64,000 bases of DNA from Dendrocalamus latiflorus (lineage: Eukaryota; Streptophyta; Magnoliopsida; Poales; Poaceae): contig CM029644.1 in NCBI GenBank assembly GCA_017311315.1, forward strand, positions 31,453,606-31,517,605, read 5' to 3'. Every line of letters starts with the position of its first letter. The first letter of the stretch is position 1. Below are positions 57,212 to 64,000 of this stretch, in pieces. The notes under the pieces were generated by a model. It saw nothing but the letters and a program-made list of their open reading frames with translations. It was not told where the DNA came from and made no database searches. The position numbers were made by a program, and so were the translations under genes.

Positions 57212-60200
57212 ATGGCGGCGGCGCCGGGTGCCGGGGCGGCCGAGCGGCAGCAGCAGCAGCAGCGCGGCGGCGCGGCGTCGGCGAGCGGCAACGCGGTGAG
57301 TGGCCTTCTCTTCATGCTCTCTCTCTCTCGCTCTCCCATTCCTCGCTTGCGTTTGGGGTGGTGGGCTGGAGTTTGGGGCCGGTTTGGTGTCCGATGCCGC
57401 GCGCGACAGAGAGATGCTTTGCTTTGGCGTGTGGATGGGTGTTTCCCTGTTGTGGTGGTGGAATTTTCGGGGTTGAGCTGTGGGGGCGAGTTGGCACGGA
57501 TGAGCAATGCAGCTCGGCGGTGGTGTGATGGGTGCTGACTCTGATGCGAAAGGCACTGGGACGACGGAAGGTGCGAGCTTGCAGGGTTTGCTGCTGCCGC
57601 TGCTATTGGGTTTCGGTTCGATTGGATGGTCTGGAGGTGTTATCCGGAGGTTTTGGGCTCTCAAGCACGACCCGCGGACTGCATGGTGGATTTAATTTGG
57701 CTTGGAGTAGAGCTGTTTCCTGCAGGAATGTGAATGGAAATACTTGGGTGGTTGTTTGATTTAGCATGATATGAGGATGGAGGCATTCTAGAGTGCCATC
57801 CGAACGCTGGAAACTAGACGCTGGTTGTGTCCAATTGGTGTCAGAGCTGTGTGAGGGCACTGATATGTTTGCAGGTTGAGTGGTGTTGTTTGACCCTTGA
57901 GGTGGCCTGTCACTAGATGGACTTGGATATGGATTGCAGGGAGAGTGGGAATCCAGGGGCAAGCTGAAGAATTTGCTGGAGTCTTTTCCCTGGTTTGTGT
58001 GTGTGCGCCTGTGCATCTGTGAACATGGGACAACAAGCTGTTTACATTCATTTGTTATTTGGAGAGCCTCCTCTCGTTTCAAAATGAGGGCACCTCGCAT
58101 GGTTCAACTTGTTCATTATGTAGTAGGTTCCCATTGCATTGCTTTAACAGTGTTATGTTTATCTGTGTACTGAGTGCTCGATGTTCCCTTCAAGGCAAAA
58201 CCACCGATTGAAACAACATGTTGCATTTCTAAAACCTGTTATTTCGTATTTATTGTTACCATTATAATATTTCTGACATCACAATACCCTCCTAACCAGG
58301 TATTTAAGAGTGGCCCTCTCTTCATATCATCCAAAGGTAAAACTATTTGCGTCACACATTTTATTTATTTTCTCTTGTTTTGGGCCATAACAATGTTTCT
58401 TAACTTAATTTATTTGAGGCAAAGAAAATGTCCATAAATGCCCATTTAAATATTGCTTTAGTACTGTTGTTCAAGGTTTAGTAGTGATATCAATTTATGA
58501 AGGATCGGAAACAAGGTTCAAGGTTTAGTTTTTTTTTCCTATCCATGCATAGCTGATGTCGGGGAGCCCCACATGGAGTCCTTTTCCATTTTCCCCAATC
58601 TGCTTCCGACGTCACGAGCCGTAGTATCTGTGTCTGTTACATGTCAAAAACAACAGAGGGAGTCGGATTTTCTATATTGTTTGCAACCGAGTTCAAGTCT
58701 GTGTTCATCGGTTTCCTTTTATTCTTTTACGAGTTCGAGTCTATTGTTAGCTTGTAGATTCCAATTTAGTTCTGTGCTGGCCCTATAAATACATGGCCAT
58801 GAGTTCAGTTGTAGATTAATACATGCTGTATTCACTTCAAAATATGTTCAGTTGTAGATAATCAAATTCAGAATTTATGCAATTAGGCTATTTTTCTCTG
58901 AGTTATTATTCAAGAAACCCTAGATTGAATCTTGCCTAGTGCGATTCTTGTAGTTTATCTCTCGTTCTAGGCTTCTAGCTGTCAATTTATTCAATTCAAG
59001 GTTTCTGTACCTTATCCCCTGCATTAGATGGGCTACTCTATCAAACTACTACACATATTTTCAACATTGAAAGAAAAACTTGAATTTTGGCTAATGACAG
59101 CTTCACTTTGCTTTTTGTCTGAGAAAGAACCATTGCTTCTGTGATTTTCAGGAATTGGATGGAATTCTTGGAAAAAGCGTTGGTTCATCCTCACTCGAAC
59201 ATCACTGGTTTTCTTCAAGAGTGATCCTGTTAGTATTTTTATTCTTGTTCACAATGTAAATAATGGCTATACTGGAAAGCACACATTATGTTGACTCTTT
59301 GCCCAGAAATTGTGTTTTGGTTCAGCTTGTTGATTTAATAGTTCAAAACACTATCTAGTATCTAGTTTGCACTTTTATCATATCTCTTGATCACTACCAA
59401 AATGTACTAGTCTGATTTGTTGTTCTAACATGTTTCCGATTTCATGATATTTATGCATGTGTACAAGATCCCAATCATACACGAGTACACGGTGTTTTGA
59501 GTTTTGTGCTGAATAGCAGAACGATTACTTGACCTTTGCTCTTTTCAATTCAATCTCAACATCTTCTGAAGCTGAGTAGTATCATTATTTTTTGTAGCTT
59601 GTTCTGGTGGTGGTGTTTACTGCTTGCTGTGGTCGCATGGGCTTTTTTTTAATTTCCTTCCTGTTTCAACCAATTTCATGTGTTTCTTTGCTTAAAATAT
59701 CGGATTATGTTCAATGTTTGACCCTTAGCTGCATAAAACTGCTTATTCTTGTTCTTTGCCCTATGTTACACCACAGAGGAAGTTTAATGGAACTACTTGT
59801 TAGTCAATAGTCATTGCCATATTTTTCGTTTCATTCATTGGTCCGGCTTTCGAGTTATATTAGTAGCACTTAATTCTCACTTCTTAGTAAGTACATATTC
59901 TTGGCATTGTAGAATACCTTGCCCCAGAGAGGTGGTGAAGTGAACCTTACTTTGGGGGGAATCGACTTGAATAATTCTGGGAGGTATGTGTCTTAGATAT
60001 TTTTTTTTCTTTTTTGGTGCATTTTACACAAAGATTGCTGTTGTAGATGTTTGTCATGTGCAGTGTATATGTCTCCATAGACAAATGATTTGCTGCTTTT
60101 TTCTTTTGGTTTATTAGCACAAACAATGTTGTACTAATAATACTTCCCATTTGCAGTGTAGTGGTCAGGGAAGACAAAAAACTGTTGACTGTCCTTTTTC

Positions 60201-63200
60201 CAGATGGCCGTGATGGTCGTGCTTTCACCTTGAAGGTATACATTTTCCCCTTAAACAGTTCGACCCACTGGAGCCAATGTAAGCTTTATGATTTTGCTTT
60301 ATGCCTTTTAATGCTTCTTCAAAATTTAATTTGAATAAAAGTACCTATTATTCTTAATACAGGCAGAAACAGCTGAAGATTTATTTGAGTGGAAAACAGC
60401 ACTGGAAGAAGCTCTTGCACAGGCTCCAAATGCAGCTCTTGTGATGGGACATAATGGGATATTTCGTAATGACACAACAGATGCATATGAAGGAGCTATT
60501 CCAAATTGTTGGTTCCTCACTTCCTCTACACTATGATATGACATTGTATTCATGACGAACTTAATATCCATCTGTTCTTTGTTCTTATCTTTCCTCCATT
60601 GGCTACAGGGAGAGAGAAGAGACCTATCAAATCGTTAGTTGTCGGCAGGCCAATTCTTCTTGCACTGGAAGATATCGATGGCAGCCCTTCTTTTCTAGAA
60701 AAAGCTTTGCGTTTTCTTGAGAAACATGGTAAGGCCAAACAATGTTAATTACCACTGAAGTTTGGGGCCAGCTGCACTTTACGATTTGGTATGCAATATG
60801 CTAACACCAATCTAAATATTTAACTGGAAAGGTGAATATTTTCTTGCAGGGATAAAGATGGAGGGAATTTTACGTCAGGCTGCAGATGTGGAGGAGGTTG
60901 ACAGAAGAATGCAAGAATATGAGCAAGGTTTGTTTGGTTACCTAGTTCATATTTGGAATAGTGTCATGTAATTGCTTGGCTTGGTAATTTTGGTGTCATT
61001 GTATCTATAGTTCAATTAGTGCACCTGTTTCTGTTTTATTCCAGGAAGGACTGAGTTTGCACCGGACGAGGATGCTCATGTTGTAGGTGACTGTGTAAAG
61101 GTACCTTTCTGTAATTCCTGTTATGTTGTTGCTCCAAAAATTCATAGATGTATTAGTTTCAATAGTTCCTTTTCTGCTCACCAACTATATTCATGTAAAC
61201 GTATATCTGCACTTCTGCAGCATGTTCTCCGTGAGCTACCTTCTTCTCCAGTGCCTGCTTCCTGCTGCACAGCATTATTGGAAGCCTTCCGTAAGTGCTC
61301 TATTCATGTTAACCTAAATACACTTCCTTGGTTAGGGATGGTGATGCAGGGGATAAGGTCGTCTTCATCTGTATCCTCATAAGGATCTTGTGCCGAGAAG
61401 GGGCCCTGTTAGGGGAGTCAGTGAAATCACCTTTTTTTATCATAACCTTGTCAGAGCTTTAAATAAACAGAAACAAATTCACTATTCTACATGTTGTTAG
61501 AAGAAGCATTTGCAGTATGTTACTGCAATTAACCATAGATACATAACATTTTAAAAATATTTGGAGCTTTGACTGCTTTGCACACCTATAGGTATATACA
61601 CTCATACCCCATGTGTTGCCAAGCACATCTTTTTGAGGAGGAAGAGAGGATGGTCTTTGTTCTGTACACCACTACACTTTTCTATTTGGTGTTAGGGAAA
61701 AAAGGAATTCAACTGTTTTATTGGCGTTGTAGGCTAAGAGCCAAATATAGTATATGGACTCCTAGCCTAGACAAAACCAATTTGGTACTAAACCTAAAGT
61801 AACACAAAATCAGACTCTAATAATCTTAGCATTTGGTACCTAGCATGCTCATGTTATGGCCATTGATTAAGGTTATCTGTACTGACAGTTTAACGGATAG
61901 CTAATATACAAAACTTTCTGATGCTGTTAGTATTAACCTAGTCACGTACCTGATTTTTTTTTTGGTTAATTCTCAGTTTTCTTTGCTTCCACATTTTGTC
62001 CTTTGGCATTTATTTTCATTTTCTTCATGCTTTTCTAGGTCTGGAAAGTAAGGAATCTCGGATAAATTCTATGCGTGCGGCAATAGCTGAGACATTTCCC
62101 GAGCCTAATAGGCGGCTGCTACAGAGGTTAGTCTAGTATTTTTAATGGGGGACATCTTATGTCTCTGAGCTGGCTTTGACCTGCTGGGATAATTCTGAAT
62201 CGTACATTCTATAATCTAATCCCTTCTGTGATCAAGCATATGGTGAACTGTTTTTCTTGATTAAAAGTATGTAATTTGAAATAACAAAACAAATAGATCA
62301 AACTAATAGTTGAGTGTAACCATCAAACTTGCTAGCAATAGTATTTTTTATCAATTACCAAGCTAATCCTCATAGCTCATAAAACTAATGTTCGCAGAAT
62401 TTTGAGAATGATGCACACTGTTGCTTCTCATACTGCTGAGAATCGAATGAATCCATCAGCAGTTGCTGCTTGTATGGCTCCTCTCTTGCTGCGTCCACTT
62501 CTGGCTGGTGAATGTGAGATGGAAGATGACTTAGACATGAATGGCGACAATTCTGCTCAGCTTATTGCGGCTGCAAATGCTGCTACCAGTGCTCAAGGCA
62601 TTGTCACTACTCTCTTAGAGGAATTTGAGGGTATATTTGATGTAAGTTTACCTGATGCTTACCCAGAGTACATTGATGATACTATTCTGGACAATTTAGG
62701 CTGATGCAATTTGTTAGTTGTTTTCCCACTTATTGTAGAAGCTACTTATCATTCATGCTTATCACTTTTACAGGATGAACACCTTAGGTGTTCACTGTCA
62801 CCTGATTCTCAAATTGACGATAGGGGAAGTGAAGAATCAACAGATGATGAAACTGTGGATGTCAAGGACAATGGGTTTCACGATGCAGAGAACGATGTAG
62901 ATCAAGAATTAGATGACACCGAGCGTATACTGAGCGGAAAATTGAGCGAAACTAGTGCATGTACTGGTGGTGATCTCTATGACTACAAGGTACTTTGATA
63001 TGCTTTGCAATTCTGAAGTTTCTGATTTGTGGTAATTTCTGGTCTGACACCAATCATATATTTGCCTTCTATATGTTTAAGATTACCGAGGGAAAATGTC
63101 CAAAAAGTTTTAAACATCTAATTTCACCGATGACATGTTTTTCTATATGTTTTGCATATTGAAGCTCAAATTTTGGCTATAATAGCATAATCTTATCTAG

Positions 63201-63730
63201 CTTGTCTTCCCTCCTGCTGTTTCCTGTTAAAAGTGTTATCTAGCTTGTCCTTAGCGTATGTTTTTTAATGTTCGTGGTGTGAAGCATCCGGAGTATTTCA
63301 ATCAGAAACCGACTGGGTTTTCTTTTTTATTTGATTAGCAAGTTGTTCATCCATCAAGACCATGATGTGGTTTTTGCTTTCTAACCCACTGTAATGTGGA
63401 CAACAGGTAGTTCATGGTGATGATTCAGACGCTGAACTTTCTGTGGAAGATAAGGCTTTGGAAGCAAATGTGGATTTAAATGATGCTTCTCATAGTCATC
63501 TAACTGAAAATGGCACAATGAATGTCCAGAGATCACTAAATGAAATGGATCCATCAAATCTGGTGTCCAGTCATGAGTCTCCATTGTCGATGGGAGAGAT
63601 CCTTTCTTCTTTGGATGCAGGAAATTCTTTACCTGATCCTGGAGCTGAATATTCTGTAGACAGGCATTCCATCAAATCTAATGGAACTCAGCTGCATGTG
63701 AAGCGTTCTAACTTTTGGGGACGGAATAAT
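57212..63730 (+). CDS. PH-domain Rho GTPase-activating protein (REN1/PHGAP type), 3' end outside window
   Basis: It would switch off ROP/RAC GTPases at the plasma membrane and so control polar growth. Exons: 57212-57295, 58300-58336, 59152-59228, 59913-59983, 60157-60235, 60363-60507, 60609-60728, 60850-60927, 61045-61100, 61221-61290, 62039-62126, 62398-62641, 62774-62989 and 63407-63730, all GT-AG and in frame (563 codons so far). Residues 1-28 are Ala/Gln-rich. A PH domain follows (VFKSGPLFISSKG, WNSWKKRWFILTRTSLVFFK, ending FEWKTALEEAL). The RhoGAP domain starts near 185 (VGRPILLALEDID). Its arginine finger lies in MEGILRQAADVEEVDRR at about residue 213, followed by VKHVLRELPSSPVPASC and NRMNPSAVAACMAPLLLRP. 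After it comes an acidic, Ser-rich linker. The expected C-terminal coiled coil lies beyond 63730. Confidence 0.93.
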
Positions 63731-63736
63731 GTAAGG

Positions 63737-63738
<2 letters not shown>

Positions 63739-63779
<41 letters not shown>
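63739..63779. repeat. (CT)n microsatellite just after a RhoGAP splice donor
   Basis: About 20 CT units begin roughly 8 bp after the donor at 63730/63731 (aataat|gtaaggag). Length changes here could affect donor recognition. Confidence 0.9.
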
Positions 63780-63781
<2 letters not shown>

Positions 63782-64000
63782 TGTCTTTCCTTACTGGTCA
63801 ATGTTGAATGAAAGTAACATTTGTGAAAACTAACTTATAGTTGTCTGATATTTTGAAAAGAAAGTTATGGCTTTCTCAGGGAAATCATCTAGACCACTTA
63901 CTTGCCTTCATATTGTTCTTGAAGAAGTTTCTGTAATTGCCAACTATAGCATTTTTTTTGTGAAGTCAACCATAGCATTTGACCTTACAGATTTACACAT

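Overview
The window is nuclear DNA of a flowering plant, almost certainly a grass. Its genes have many GT-AG introns, GC-rich first exons and AT-rich introns, and they are separated by dense, nested transposable elements: LTR retrotransposons, a Helitron, hAT and PIF/Harbinger derivatives, an Au-type SINE, a LINE and a TRIM. I inferred everything by reading the sequence; no database search was run.

Host genes. Three look intact: (1) NTRC, plastid NADPH-thioredoxin reductase C (5588-11007, +, 10 exons, 519 aa by my splicing); (2) a rolling-stone-like multispanning membrane protein (14518-18059, -, 8 exons, 322 aa); (3) a PH-domain RhoGAP of the REN1/PHGAP type (57212-63730, +, 14 exons, running off the right edge). 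A fourth, a mitochondrial-type ribosomal protein S9 gene on the minus strand, is a broken relic. Its first exon (43370-44005) lies about 18 kb from its remaining exons (24076-25538).

The 26-43 kb interval is nested insertion. A Tat/Grande-like Ty3-gypsy element (26039-43242, TSD CATAT) sits in what would be the first intron of the S9 relic. It keeps gag-protease on the minus strand, shows no reverse transcriptase or integrase, and carries an oppositely oriented spliced gene (35090-38029) plus three tandem-repeat arrays. Its left LTR is interrupted by a 6.57-kb Helitron (26148-32715) holding fragments of at least six unrelated genes: cytokinin-receptor-type histidine kinase, ABCC transporter, GH1 beta-glucosidase, RING E3 ligase, katanin p80 and an ADP-glucose phosphorylase/GalT-like protein. 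All six lie in the Helitron's own orientation.

Other elements with defined ends: an Au-type SINE in an NTRC intron (7532-7854, 12-bp TSD); a non-autonomous hAT element (12138-13116, 8-bp TSD); a 1.26-kb inverted-repeat unit with roughly 400-bp arms (19605-20862); a TRIM with 116-bp LTRs (22518-23994, TSD ATATT); a PIF/Harbinger-type element with a captured LRR fragment (44265-45929, TSD TTA); a 4.8-kb solo LTR (49165-53948, TSD GCAGG); and a LINE 3' end (about 54287-55560). The first 5.4 kb and 45.9-48.8 kb are AT-rich intergenic DNA with MITE-like and LTR remnants.

The genes do not form a pathway. NTRC supports plastid redox control, the RhoGAP regulates ROP GTPases, and S9 would be translational. 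They are simply neighbours on a grass chromosome.
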